Source: an uncultured Fretibacterium sp. (lineage in GTDB: Bacteria > Synergistota > Synergistia > Synergistales > Aminobacteriaceae). Taken from it: a DNA stretch of 38,832 bases. Below the pieces are notes generated by a model that saw only the letters and a program-made list of their open reading frames with translations, was not told where the DNA came from and made no database searches. How positions within the stretch are numbered: the first letter of the stretch is position 1; every line of letters begins with the position of its first letter. The position numbers and the translations under genes were made by a program. The stretch lies in the NCBI GenBank assembly GCA_947168585.1, contig CAMVMK010000018.1, positions 1 to 38,832 on the forward strand, written 5' to 3'. Shown piece by piece: positions 1 to 7,047 of the stretch.

Positions 1-56
1 ACAGCTCACAGCTCACAGCTCACAGCTCACAGCTCACAGCTCACAGCTCACAGCTA
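1..56. repeat. Heptanucleotide tandem repeat (ACAGCTC)n
   Basis: Seven perfect copies of ACAGCTC are followed by one copy with a changed last base. The array begins at the first base of the window, so it probably extends further left. The period of 7 matches the other intergenic repeats in this window, but the unit sequence is different. No open frame of interest crosses it. Confidence 0.95.
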
Positions 57-254
57 TCACTATGCCTTATTTTCCAAGACTTTGCAATCGCTCAACAAAC
101 TTAAATTATATAACAAAATTAATTTTTGGGGTAGAGGATATAAATTAATCTTCTTGTTTTTTTGTCTGCCTTAGGCAGATTGGAAAGCAGGGGGATTTTT
201 TTGTATAAAAAATTTTTTATGGTTTTCAAAACTAAGAAGGGAGATTTTTAATTC

Positions 255-2210
255 ATGAAGCGAATTAATATATTCGTTTTATCGTGCGTATTCATTTTTA
301 CTATGACTGCGGGCGCATGGGCGGATGATGTTATAACAGCTACAAGTACGAGCGGCACGGTTAAATATGTAGACCTTAGAGCAGCAATTGCAGGCATTAG
401 AGCAGCAAGTAAAGATGTAGTTCTTAAATTTACTGGCGATGATACAACAAGCTTTGCTACAAGTGATAAATTAGTTTTATTAATAGAAAATACAAGTGTT
501 GACTTTACTATAGATGGAGATGGCCGTACCCTTCGAGGTATTACTGATGCCAGTGCAAAGCACGCACTCATATTAAGCGGAGATAAAAATGTAACTATTA
601 AAAATTTAACATTTGATAAATTCGGCGATACTTCAGCTGTAAATATGCAGATTAATCCAATATGGCTTTCTTTGTCATTCAAGAATAGCACACTCACTTT
701 GGATAATGTAACTATCAAAAACTTTAACCGTAGTGCTATTAACGCTAACGCAGGAAAGTTAATCTTGAATGATTGTATTATTTTGGGTAATTCGGCTGGT
801 ACATACCAAAGTTTCCAAGATGGTATTCAGATTCTTAGTGCTGATGTAACTATTAAGGGCAACACGAGTATAAAAGGCATACACGGCGATGGCACATGGG
901 ATGCAGGCTGTGTAGAATTAACTTTCGGTGTAGATACGGGCACTTTTGTTCAAACTAAAGGAAAACTCACCATTGAAAGCGGCACATTTGAAGGTATGTA
1001 TGGCGTAATCGTTGCTAACGGTTCTACTACGAAGAACACTTATGCAATAAACACAGGCGCAGTTACCATTACCGGCGGCACGTTCAAAGGTACGCAAGAT
1101 GTTGATATTCTTATGGAAGATATAGGTACAGAAGCGATTAAAGTTTCCGGCGGAAAGTTCAGTAAGAAAGTTCCTGCGGATTATCTTGCGTCTGGAGCCA
1201 CTATTGCCAAAAATGGCGATTGGTGGGTTGTAAGTTCAGGTTCGTCAACGACAACACCCAAAGAAATAACGGCAACGGTCAGCAACGGCGAACTCAAAGT
1301 TACGGTAACCCCGAGCGGCTCAACGGCAACCCTTGAGGAAGTCTTAAATAAAGTCTCGGCGGAGGATAAAGCGAAAATTACAACGCTCAAGCTCGACAAC
1401 CAAATTTCATCTCTTACCGCTTCAGATTTAGCAAGCCTTACGGGTCTTAAATCGCTCGCGGTCGACAGCGGAAGCAGCGTCTCAACGGTTGACCTTTCAA
1501 GCAACACAACGATAACGGAATTCAAAGCACCCAACGCATCGAAACTCACGAGTTTAAGCGTCAAGGGCAACAAGACCATTCAAACGCTTGACGTTTCCGG
1601 CTCGGGCTTGACAACTTTGGACGCTTCTAACTGCTCAGCTCTCAAAACAGTCAGTGCTAAAGGCGGAAAATTAGAGAGCGTTAATTTCACGGGTACGAAA
1701 TTGACGGATCTCAACGTCAGCGGCAACAAATTAACACAGCTTGACCTCACCGGCCAGACGTTGGCGGCGAGCAAAGCAAATTTCGGCGGCCAGGCGACCA
1801 CGAAGTCTTACACTCTCGCAAAAGAAATGGATTTTGCGCAGTTAATGGGCTTATCGAGTTTGAAAGCAAGAATTAAAGCCATTTACGAGATTTTGAACGG
1901 CATAGAAATTCAATCGGGCTACTACGACCCCGATGACGGCACAGTAACATTTGACGAGACTCCGAAAAACTCTCTGAAATATTACTACGACACGGGCGTT
2001 ACGATCAGCAGCTCAAGCAATAAAGCAGATGAGGCCTCGTTAGCGGCAGGTGAGAGTGCTGCTTACATGGACGTAACAGTATCAGGCGGTACAGCGGCCG
2101 AAGAGAAAGAAGAAGAAGAAGCAACAACCGCCAGCAGCAGTTCTGGATGTGAAGCAGGGCTCGGCTTAGGAGCATTAGCAGCATTGGCAATTTTTGCAAA
2201 AAAACGGTAA
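255..2210 (+). CDS. Secreted beta-helix/LRR-like surface protein with Synergist-CTERM-type tail
   Basis: A 651-aa exported protein of unknown specific role. Residues 1-23 form a signal peptide (basic MKR start, hydrophobic core, likely cut after AWA). Residues of about 30-315 carry short repeats such as VTIKNLTFDK and VTITGGTFKG, typical of right-handed parallel beta-helix (pectate-lyase-like) folds. A Ser/Thr-rich linker leads to about residues 370-510, with LRR-like repeats of the type LTTLDASNCSALKTVSAKGG. After an acidic Glu-rich stretch the protein ends in Ser-rich sequence, CEAGLGLGALAALAIF and the basic tail AKKR. That layout matches the Synergist-CTERM sorting signal, so surface anchoring is inferred. 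An AAGGGAG ribosome site about 11 bases upstream supports the ATG. The gene is monocistronic and ends at a strong terminator. Adhesin or glycan-binding roles are possible but not shown. Confidence 0.85.
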   Translation: MKRINIFVLSCVFIFTMTAGAWADDVITATSTSGTVKYVDLRAAIAGIRAASKDVVLKFTGDDTTSFATSDKLVLLIENTSVDFTIDGDGRTLRGITDASAKHALILSGDKNVTIKNLTFDKFGDTSAVNMQINPIWLSLSFKNSTLTLDNVTIKNFNRSAINANAGKLILNDCIILGNSAGTYQSFQDGIQILSADVTIKGNTSIKGIHGDGTWDAGCVELTFGVDTGTFVQTKGKLTIESGTFEGMYGVIVANGSTTKNTYAINTGAVTITGGTFKGTQDVDILMEDIGTEAIKVSGGKFSKKVPADYLASGATIAKNGDWWVVSSGSSTTTPKEITATVSNGELKVTVTPSGSTATLEEVLNKVSAEDKAKITTLKLDNQISSLTASDLASLTGLKSLAVDSGSSVSTVDLSSNTTITEFKAPNASKLTSLSVKGNKTIQTLDVSGSGLTTLDASNCSALKTVSAKGGKLESVNFTGTKLTDLNVSGNKLTQLDLTGQTLAASKANFGGQATTKSYTLAKEMDFAQLMGLSSLKARIKAIYEILNGIEIQSGYYDPDDGTVTFDETPKNSLKYYYDTGVTISSSSNKADEASLAAGESAAYMDVTVSGGTAAEEKEEEEATTASSSSGCEAGLGLGALAALAIFAKKR

Positions 2211-2250
2211 ACTAAGCAAAACAACAAAACGAAATTTTTTGAAAAATAAA

Positions 2251-2284
2251 CCCGGTCGAAAAAGGCCGGGAATTTTTTTTTATT
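2251..2284 (+). terminator. Rho-independent terminator after the surface protein gene
   Basis: Inverted repeat CCCGGTC - GAAAAA - GGCCGGG (7 bp with one G-T pair), followed by AA and a run of nine T. It lies 40 bases after the stop codon at 2210. Confidence 0.9.
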
Positions 2285-2297
2285 TTTAATTTTTTAA

Positions 2298-2348
2298 TTA
2301 GGGATTAGGGATTAAAAATTCTCACCCCTAACCCCTCACCCCTCACCT
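2298..2348. repeat. Heptad repeat, two opposed arms
   Basis: A purine arm (two TTAGGGA units, 2298-2311) and an A/T spacer are followed by a pyrimidine arm of four units (CTCACCC, CTAACCC, CTCACCC, CTCACCT). The arms are partly complementary. The element lies between two convergent genes. Its last unit contains the stop codon of mraY (TGA on the minus strand, 2343-2345). Confidence 0.9.
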
Positions 2349-3293
2349 TATTAACATTAACGAAATCAATAACGCTCCTACAGCGTGAACGAGCCAAAAT
2401 CTTAAAGTTACGGCCGTCTCGTCAAAGCCTTTTTTCTGGAAATGATGATGAAGCGGTGCCATTAAAAAAATTTTTTTATTTAACTTTCTTATCGTGAAAA
2501 TTTGAATGGCCGAAGAAAGCATTTCGATTATAAAAATAAATCCCGCCGGAATTATAGCGAGTGTCCGCCCGTTCATGACGCAGAGAGCGGCCAAAGCTCC
2601 GCCCAAAAAGTGCGAACCCGTGTCGCCCATGAAAGTTTTAGCGGGTCTTAAATTGAAGAATAAAAATCCTGCGGTCATGAAAAATAATTCGATTAAAATT
2701 TCCGAGTTAAATTCGTTGACGGGAATTAAAATCAGCATTGAAGCAAGCGAAATCAAAAAACTTCCTGCCGCAAGCCCGTCAAGTCCGTCAGTGATATTCA
2801 CGGCGTTAATCGTTCCGGCCGTAATTAAAAATGCTATCGGAATAGCAAGCCACCCGCCCGCGTCCCAAAATCCCGGCCATAAAGCTAAATCTCCGCGCCC
2901 TGTCTGTCCGACAGGCAGAATAAAAACTAAAATTATCCAGACGGCGCAAATTATTAACTGGCATTTTAATTTCGATAAACTTTTGAAGCCCTCGCTGGTG
3001 TGAGTTTTGAATTTCAGCCAGTCGTCTACGAAACCTACGAGGCCGCTCGCAACCGGAAGACTCCAGAAAATTAAAGAGTCAAGCGAAAAATTTAAGGCAA
3101 GCGCGATTATAGACATAGCTAAAAAAATCACGCCGCCCATTGAGGGAGTTTTAGATTTAATTTCAACGTCAATATTAACTCCGTAAGTTTTTTGGGCTTG
3201 GGTAAGATGTTCCCGCCGCTGAAATTTTATCCAGAAATATTGCAGAATTATTGAGAGCGCGAAAAATAAAACCGCGATTAAAAAATTCCTCAC
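2343..3293 (-). CDS. mraY: Phospho-N-acetylmuramoyl-pentapeptide-transferase MraY
   Basis: Integral membrane enzyme that transfers phospho-MurNAc-pentapeptide from UDP to undecaprenyl phosphate, making lipid I. At 316 aa it is slightly short for the family. Visible motifs are KTPSMGG, the acidic pair in FVDDWLKF, NITDGLDGLAAG, FMGDTGSHFLGG and the His-rich LAPLHHHFQKKG, with about ten hydrophobic segments between them. It starts with GTG three bases after the murF stop and in the same frame. The ribosome site AGGAG comes from heptad repeats that overlap the end of murF. The stop codon also lies in a heptad repeat. It is the last gene of the local minus-strand dcw run; murD, ftsW, murG and murC do not follow here. 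Confidence 0.97.
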   Translation of the reverse strand: MRNFLIAVLFFALSIILQYFWIKFQRREHLTQAQKTYGVNIDVEIKSKTPSMGGVIFLAMSIIALALNFSLDSLIFWSLPVASGLVGFVDDWLKFKTHTSEGFKSLSKLKCQLIICAVWIILVFILPVGQTGRGDLALWPGFWDAGGWLAIPIAFLITAGTINAVNITDGLDGLAAGSFLISLASMLILIPVNEFNSEILIELFFMTAGFLFFNLRPAKTFMGDTGSHFLGGALAALCVMNGRTLAIIPAGFIFIIEMLSSAIQIFTIRKLNKKIFLMAPLHHHFQKKGFDETAVTLRFWLVHAVGALLISLMLIR

Positions 3294-3314
3294 TCCTCAT
3301 TCCTCATTCCTAAC
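3287..3314. repeat. Heptad repeat spanning the murF-mraY junction
   Basis: Four tandem units on the plus strand: TCCTCAC, TCCTCAT, TCCTCAT, TCCTAAC. Read on the minus strand they encode the last murF residues (VRNEE), the murF stop TGA, an AGGAG ribosome site and the GTG start of mraY. Confidence 0.9.
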
Positions 3315-4673
3315 TGCTTTAACAACGTTTTCGAGGCCGATACTGTGAGAGCCTTTGACTAAAATTCCGTGCCATTCGTTTTCGTTCATGAATTTTTGAG
3401 CGGCTTCGAGAGCTTCCTGCCAAGTATCAACGAAAATATAATTTTTGCCGTTTAATGCTTCGCGCCAAATTTTGCCGGTTAAGATAACGCAGTCGAGATT
3501 TTCGAGTAAATTATCGAGATCGGCGTGATATTTTGCGGCATCTTCGCCGAGTTCGCGCATTTCGCCTAAAACTGCAATTTTTCCGGGCAGATTAATTTTG
3601 TTGAAAGTTTCGAGAGAAGCGGTCATTGAGGCCGGATTAGCGTTATAAGCGTCATCGACTAAGAATTTATTTTCGTCAAGAATTATAACTCGTCCGCGCC
3701 CCTCAAGAGCCTGGAAATTTTCGAGGCTTTCTGAACATTCAGCGAGGCTCAAACCTAATTCATGGCCGACCGAAGCCGCAAGAGATAAAGGAACGGCGTT
3801 ATGTTTTCCCCAAACATTTACGTTAAATCTTGCAATTTCCTGAGTAGGCCTGTGAGCAAGGACGAAAGACAGGGCGGGTAGTTTATAATCTGAAGTGTCG
3901 TGGCTTATGACGAAATCGGAATCTTTGCTTTCTCCTACGCCCATAGATTTTACGACGTACTTAAAAGCCCCGTTTAATAATTCGTTGTCGTTGTTGTAGA
4001 CGATGCTTGTCATGACGGGCGAGTGAGTAATTTCAATTTTTTCGTTCAAAACGCCCTGAATATCTCCGAAGCCTTCAAGATGAACGGGCGCAATTTCCGT
4101 CAAGACTGACATAGTCGGCGGGAAATAATCTGTAAGTTCGCGGATTTCGCCGGGTTTGTTAGCACCGAACTCAAGAATTAAAATTTCTGTTTCGAGCGGC
4201 ATAGCCAAAACTGTAGCCGTACAGCCGATGAGCGTGTTAAAACTGCGTTCAGGGGCATGGACTTTGAATTTATTTTTCAAAATTAACTGTAAGGCCGCGC
4301 GTGTTGTAGTTTTTCCGACGCTTCCGGTTATGGCTATGACCTCGTGAAGAGTGTCATTTTCTTCATGAAATTTTAATTTTTTTGAGGCCAAAAGGGCTAA
4401 ATCTCTTTCAGGATTTTCGAGTTCAATCACGGGGATATTTAAGCCGCCGGGATTTTTGCCCGTTCTGACGATTACGAGAGCCGCGCCGTTAGCGACAGCT
4501 TGAGGAATAAAATTATGCCCGTCAGTTTTTTCGCCTTCGAGAGCGACAAAGGCCGAGCCTTTTGTAACATCACGGCTGTCAGTAGCGAGGTGGCCGGGAA
4601 ATTCGAGAGATGAAATTTCTTCAGGTATTTCAACGTCAATTAACGCAAATAAATTTTTAAGATTCATATTCAT
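3297..4673 (-). CDS. murF: UDP-N-acetylmuramoyl-tripeptide--D-alanyl-D-alanine ligase MurF
   Basis: Cytoplasmic ATP-dependent ligase that adds D-Ala-D-Ala to the UDP-MurNAc-tripeptide, the last cytoplasmic step of the pentapeptide precursor. At 458 aa it has the usual length. The N-terminal Mur domain has DSRDVTKGSAFVALEGEKTDGH. The ATP P-loop is GSVGKTTTRAAL, followed by EFGANKPGEI. The C-terminal Mur ligase domain has AVLGEMRELGEDAAKYH. ATG at 4673 is preceded by AAGGA about 11 bases upstream; a second in-frame ATG lies two codons later. In standard dcw clusters murF directly follows murE. Here the two are parted by about 2.4 kb carrying five genes on the other strand, so murF must use its own promoter in 4674-4760. 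Confidence 0.97.
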   Translation of the reverse strand: MNMNLKNLFALIDVEIPEEISSLEFPGHLATDSRDVTKGSAFVALEGEKTDGHNFIPQAVANGAALVIVRTGKNPGGLNIPVIELENPERDLALLASKKLKFHEENDTLHEVIAITGSVGKTTTRAALQLILKNKFKVHAPERSFNTLIGCTATVLAMPLETEILILEFGANKPGEIRELTDYFPPTMSVLTEIAPVHLEGFGDIQGVLNEKIEITHSPVMTSIVYNNDNELLNGAFKYVVKSMGVGESKDSDFVISHDTSDYKLPALSFVLAHRPTQEIARFNVNVWGKHNAVPLSLAASVGHELGLSLAECSESLENFQALEGRGRVIILDENKFLVDDAYNANPASMTASLETFNKINLPGKIAVLGEMRELGEDAAKYHADLDNLLENLDCVILTGKIWREALNGKNYIFVDTWQEALEAAQKFMNENEWHGILVKGSHSIGLENVVKAVRNEE

Positions 4674-4709
4674 GTTCTAAAGTTTCCTTATTAAAGATTG
4701 AAAAAATTG

Positions 4710-4715
4710 TATAAT
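4710..4715 (+). promoter_or_regulatory. Possible -10 box before the five-gene array
   Basis: A perfect TATAAT hexamer about 46 bases before the ATG of the first array gene, in the divergent gap with murF. No good -35 box is visible at the usual spacing, so this is a weak assignment. Confidence 0.35.
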
Positions 4716-4760
4716 TAAAAAAAAGTTTTGGCAACTTATATAAAAGGGGAGTGATTTTTT

Positions 4761-5189
4761 ATGATAAAAAAATTTATTCCGGCGTTGTTAATAATTTTTA
4801 TATTTTCGTCAATTTCTTACGGAGCAAATTCTGATGATATTTATGTACGCAAAGATGTTTTTGACGCAAAAATGGAAGCGCAATTTAATAAGCTTCACGG
4901 AGAAATTCAAGCGTTAGAATCTCGAATGGTAGGAATGTTTGATAAGCTGGCTGGACGGCTCGACGGGATTGACAAAAGGCTTGACGGGATGGAAAAGCGC
5001 ATAGACTCGACAAATAATTTTTTATATTATCTGCTCGTGCTTTTAGGAGCGTTATTAATTCTGCCGTCTGTAAATAAATGGCTTGAAGGCCGCAAGGAAG
5101 TTAAAAAATATATGACGCTTGAAGAAGTTCGCCGTCTCATCGAAGAAAATAACATGAAAATAAGACCCGAGTATGCAAGTGCAAAGTAA
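4761..5189 (+). CDS. Array protein 1: exported coiled-coil protein with one membrane anchor
   Basis: First of five tandem paralogues; no family recognised. At 142 aa it has four parts. Residues 1-21 are a signal peptide or first membrane segment ending SYGA. A near-invariant block follows (SDDIYVRKDVFDAKMEAQF). Next is a charged coiled-coil stretch with LDG(I/M)(D/E)KR repeats. A hydrophobic segment (FLYYLLVLLGALLILPSV) then leads to a charged tail with MTLEEVRRLIEENN. If the signal peptide is cleaved, the coiled coil would be periplasmic and the tail cytoplasmic (inference). AAGGGGAG lies 9 bases before the ATG. A structural role at the envelope is possible, since the array sits inside the peptidoglycan cluster, but nothing in the sequence proves it. 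Confidence 0.85.
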   Translation: MIKKFIPALLIIFIFSSISYGANSDDIYVRKDVFDAKMEAQFNKLHGEIQALESRMVGMFDKLAGRLDGIDKRLDGMEKRIDSTNNFLYYLLVLLGALLILPSVNKWLEGRKEVKKYMTLEEVRRLIEENNMKIRPEYASAK

Positions 5190-5200
5190 ATTTTAACTTT

Positions 5201-5220
5201 CTCACTCCTAACCCCTCACT
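5201..5220. repeat. Heptad repeat in array spacer 1
   Basis: Units CTCACTC, CTAACCC and CTCACT lie between array genes 1 and 2. Confidence 0.8.
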
Positions 5221-5246
5221 AAAAATATAAAGGACGCGTGATAATT

Positions 5247-5648
5247 ATGATAAAAAAATTTATTCCGGCGTTGATAATAATTTTTATATTTTCGTCAATT
5301 TCTTACGGAGCAGGTTCTGACGATATTTATGTCCGCAAAGATGTTTTTGACGCAAAAATGGAAGCGTTATTTAACCGGCTTCACGGTGAAATTCAAGCGT
5401 TAGGCAATGAATTAAAAGGCGAAATGAAAGCCTTAGGTGCTCGAATGGACGCGCTTGAAAAACGCATGGGCAGTCTTGAAACGATAGTTACTTGGATTTT
5501 TGCTTTATTAAGTGTTGTTGTTGCGGCGATAGCTTTAACACCATTGATAAGAGAATTTCATAAGCCGAAATTTACTCTTGAAGATGTAAAAAAGCTAATC
5601 GAAGAAAACAACGCGAAATTAAGACTTGAGTATGCAAGCGCAAAGTAA
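5247..5648 (+). CDS. Array protein 2: exported coiled-coil protein, divergent membrane segment
   Basis: Second paralogue, 133 aa from the ATG at 5247. A GTG three codons earlier (5238) is also in frame, but it lies too close to the AAAGGA ribosome site, and the ATG matches the start of array gene 1. The signal peptide and the SDDIYVRKDVFDAKMEA block are almost identical to those of its neighbours. The coiled coil carries an extra LGNELKGEMKALGARMDALE module. The membrane segment is unlike the other four copies (IVTWIFALLSVVVAAIALTP), while the tail (TLEDVKKLIEENNAKLRLEYA) is conserved. That mosaic pattern suggests module exchange or recombination. The function is unknown. Confidence 0.82.
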   Translation: MIKKFIPALIIIFIFSSISYGAGSDDIYVRKDVFDAKMEALFNRLHGEIQALGNELKGEMKALGARMDALEKRMGSLETIVTWIFALLSVVVAAIALTPLIREFHKPKFTLEDVKKLIEENNAKLRLEYASAK

Positions 5649-5652
5649 ATTT

Positions 5653-5666
5653 TAACCCCTAACTCC
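5653..5666. repeat. Heptad repeat in array spacer 2
   Basis: Two units, TAACCCC and TAACTCC, lie just after the stop of array gene 2. Confidence 0.75.
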
Positions 5667-5698
5667 CCGCTAAAAATATAAAAGGAGGCGTGATAATT

Positions 5699-6139
5699 AT
5701 GATAAAAAAATTTATTCCGGCGTTGTTAATAATTTTTATATTTTCGTCAATCTCTTACGGGGCAAGTTCTGATGATATTTATGTACGCAAAGATGTTTTT
5801 GACGCAAAAATGGAGGCTCAATTTAATAAACTTCACGGAGAAATTCAAGCGTTGGGCAATGAGTTAAAAGGCGAAATAAAAGCCTTAGAGTCGCGAATGG
5901 TCGGTATGTTTAACAAGCTTGAGGGACGGCTTGACGGAATGGAAAAGCGCATAGATGCGACAAATAATTTTTTATATTATCTGCTCGTGCTTTTAGGAGC
6001 GTTATTAATTCTGCCGTCTGTAAATAAATGGCTTGAAGCCCGTAAGGAAGCTAAAAAATATATGACGCTTGAAGATGTGCTTAAAATTGTAGAAGAACAC
6101 AACGCGAAATTAAGGCCTGAGTATGCAGCTGTAAAGTAA
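5699..6139 (+). CDS. Array protein 3: exported coiled-coil protein with one membrane anchor
   Basis: Third paralogue, 146 aa from the ATG at 5699, with AAAGGAGG upstream; an in-frame GTG at 5690 is less likely. It is the longest copy: its coiled coil has both the LGNELKGEIKALESRM module of copy 2 and the MVGMFNKLEGRLDGMEKRID module of copy 1. The membrane segment (FLYYLLVLLGALLILPSV) and tail (MTLEDVLKIVEEHNAKLRPEYA) are shared with copy 4, in places base for base. The function is unknown. Confidence 0.82.
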   Translation: MIKKFIPALLIIFIFSSISYGASSDDIYVRKDVFDAKMEAQFNKLHGEIQALGNELKGEIKALESRMVGMFNKLEGRLDGMEKRIDATNNFLYYLLVLLGALLILPSVNKWLEARKEAKKYMTLEDVLKIVEEHNAKLRPEYAAVK

Positions 6140-6143
6140 ATTT

Positions 6144-6157
6144 TAACCTCTAACTCC
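6144..6157. repeat. Heptad repeat in array spacer 3
   Basis: Two units, TAACCTC and TAACTCC, in the same position relative to the stop codon as in the other array spacers. Confidence 0.75.
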
Positions 6158-6188
6158 TCGCTAAAAATATAAAAAGGGCGTGATAATT

Positions 6189-6596
6189 ATGATAAAAAAA
6201 TTTATACCGGCGTTGATAATAATTTTTATATTTTCGTCAATCTCTTACGGGGCAAATTCTGATGATATTTATGTCCGCAAAGATGTTTTTGACGCAAAAA
6301 TGGAGGCTCAATTTAATAAACTTCACGGCGAAATCGCTGAATTAAGGGGCGACATGAAAGCATTAGAGTCGCGAATTATCGGACGGCTTGACGGAATGGA
6401 AAAGCGCATAGACTCGACAAATAATTTTTTATATTATCTGCTCGTGCTTTTAGGAGCGTTATTAATTCTGCCGTCTGTAAATAAATGGCTTGAAGCCCGT
6501 AAGGAAGCTAAAAAATATATGACGCTTGAAGATGTGCTTAAAATTGTAGAAGAACACAACGCGAAATTAAGGCCTGAGTATGCAGCTGTAAAGTAA
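6189..6596 (+). CDS. Array protein 4: exported coiled-coil protein with one membrane anchor
   Basis: Fourth paralogue, 135 aa from the ATG at 6189. The signal peptide and SDDIYVRKDVFDAKMEAQF block are conserved. The coiled coil is shorter (IAELRGDMKALESRIIGRLDGMEKRID). From the membrane segment to the stop it is nearly identical at DNA level to copy 3, and the following spacer is also shared. That points to recent duplication or gene conversion. The function is unknown. Confidence 0.82.
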   Translation: MIKKFIPALIIIFIFSSISYGANSDDIYVRKDVFDAKMEAQFNKLHGEIAELRGDMKALESRIIGRLDGMEKRIDSTNNFLYYLLVLLGALLILPSVNKWLEARKEAKKYMTLEDVLKIVEEHNAKLRPEYAAVK

Positions 6597-6600
6597 ATTT

Positions 6601-6614
6601 TAACCTCTAACTCC
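6601..6614. repeat. Heptad repeat in array spacer 4
   Basis: Two units, TAACCTC and TAACTCC, identical to those in spacer 3. Confidence 0.75.
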
Positions 6615-6645
6615 TCGCTAAAAATATAAAAAGGGCGTGATAATT

Positions 6646-7032
6646 ATGATAAAAAAATTTATAGCGGCGTTGATAATAATTTTTATATTTTCGTCAATTT
6701 CTTACGGGGCAAGTTCTGATGATATTTATGTCCGTAAAGATGTTTTTGACGCAAAAATGGAGGCTCAATTTAATAGACTTCACGGCGAAATTAAAGCATT
6801 AGAGTCGCTAATTGTCGGACGGCTTGACGGGATCGAAAAGCGCATAGACGCGACAAATAATTTTTTATATTATTTGCTTGTGCTTTTAGGAGCGTTATTA
6901 ATTCTGCCGTCTGTAAATAAATGGCTTGAAACCCGCAAGGAAGCTAAAAAATATATTACGCTTGAAGATGTGCTTAAAATTATCGAGGAAAACAACGCGA
7001 AATTAAGACCTGAGTATGCAAGCGCAAAGTAA
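6646..7032 (+). CDS. Array protein 5: exported coiled-coil protein with one membrane anchor
   Basis: Fifth and shortest paralogue, 128 aa from the ATG at 6646. It has the same signal peptide (one Pro changed to Ala), the YVRKDVFDAKMEAQF block and a reduced coiled coil (IKALESLIVGRLDGIEKRID). The membrane segment and tail are the common type. Across the five copies the two ends stay constant while the coiled coil grows or shrinks by whole modules, which implies that its length is the variable trait. It ends 15 bases from the convergent murE stop. The function is unknown. Confidence 0.82.
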   Translation: MIKKFIAALIIIFIFSSISYGASSDDIYVRKDVFDAKMEAQFNRLHGEIKALESLIVGRLDGIEKRIDATNNFLYYLLVLLGALLILPSVNKWLETRKEAKKYITLEDVLKIIEENNAKLRPEYASAK

Positions 7033-7047
7033 AGCAAGAGTCAGGAT

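Noticed and set aside
1-56. Possible CRISPR array or replication origin iterons
   Set aside because: The units are contiguous 7-mers without spacers, and no cas or replication-initiator gene is near.
163-180. Inverted repeat TCTGCC-TTA-GGCAGA upstream of the surface protein gene, and a similar CCTGTC-TGTCC-GACAGG inside mraY (2903-2919)
   Set aside because: Neither is followed by a T run on the relevant strand, so they are not terminators. With only two imperfectly similar cases I cannot support a repeat family.
1181-1801. Two long minus-strand open frames opposite the surface protein gene
   Set aside because: They are shadows of the repetitive coding sequence, without ribosome sites or recognisable domains.
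4761-7032. Phage holin or XhlA-type haemolysin genes
   Set aside because: The coiled coil plus C-terminal helix is superficially similar, but there is a signal peptide, five copies in tandem, and no lysin or phage gene nearby.
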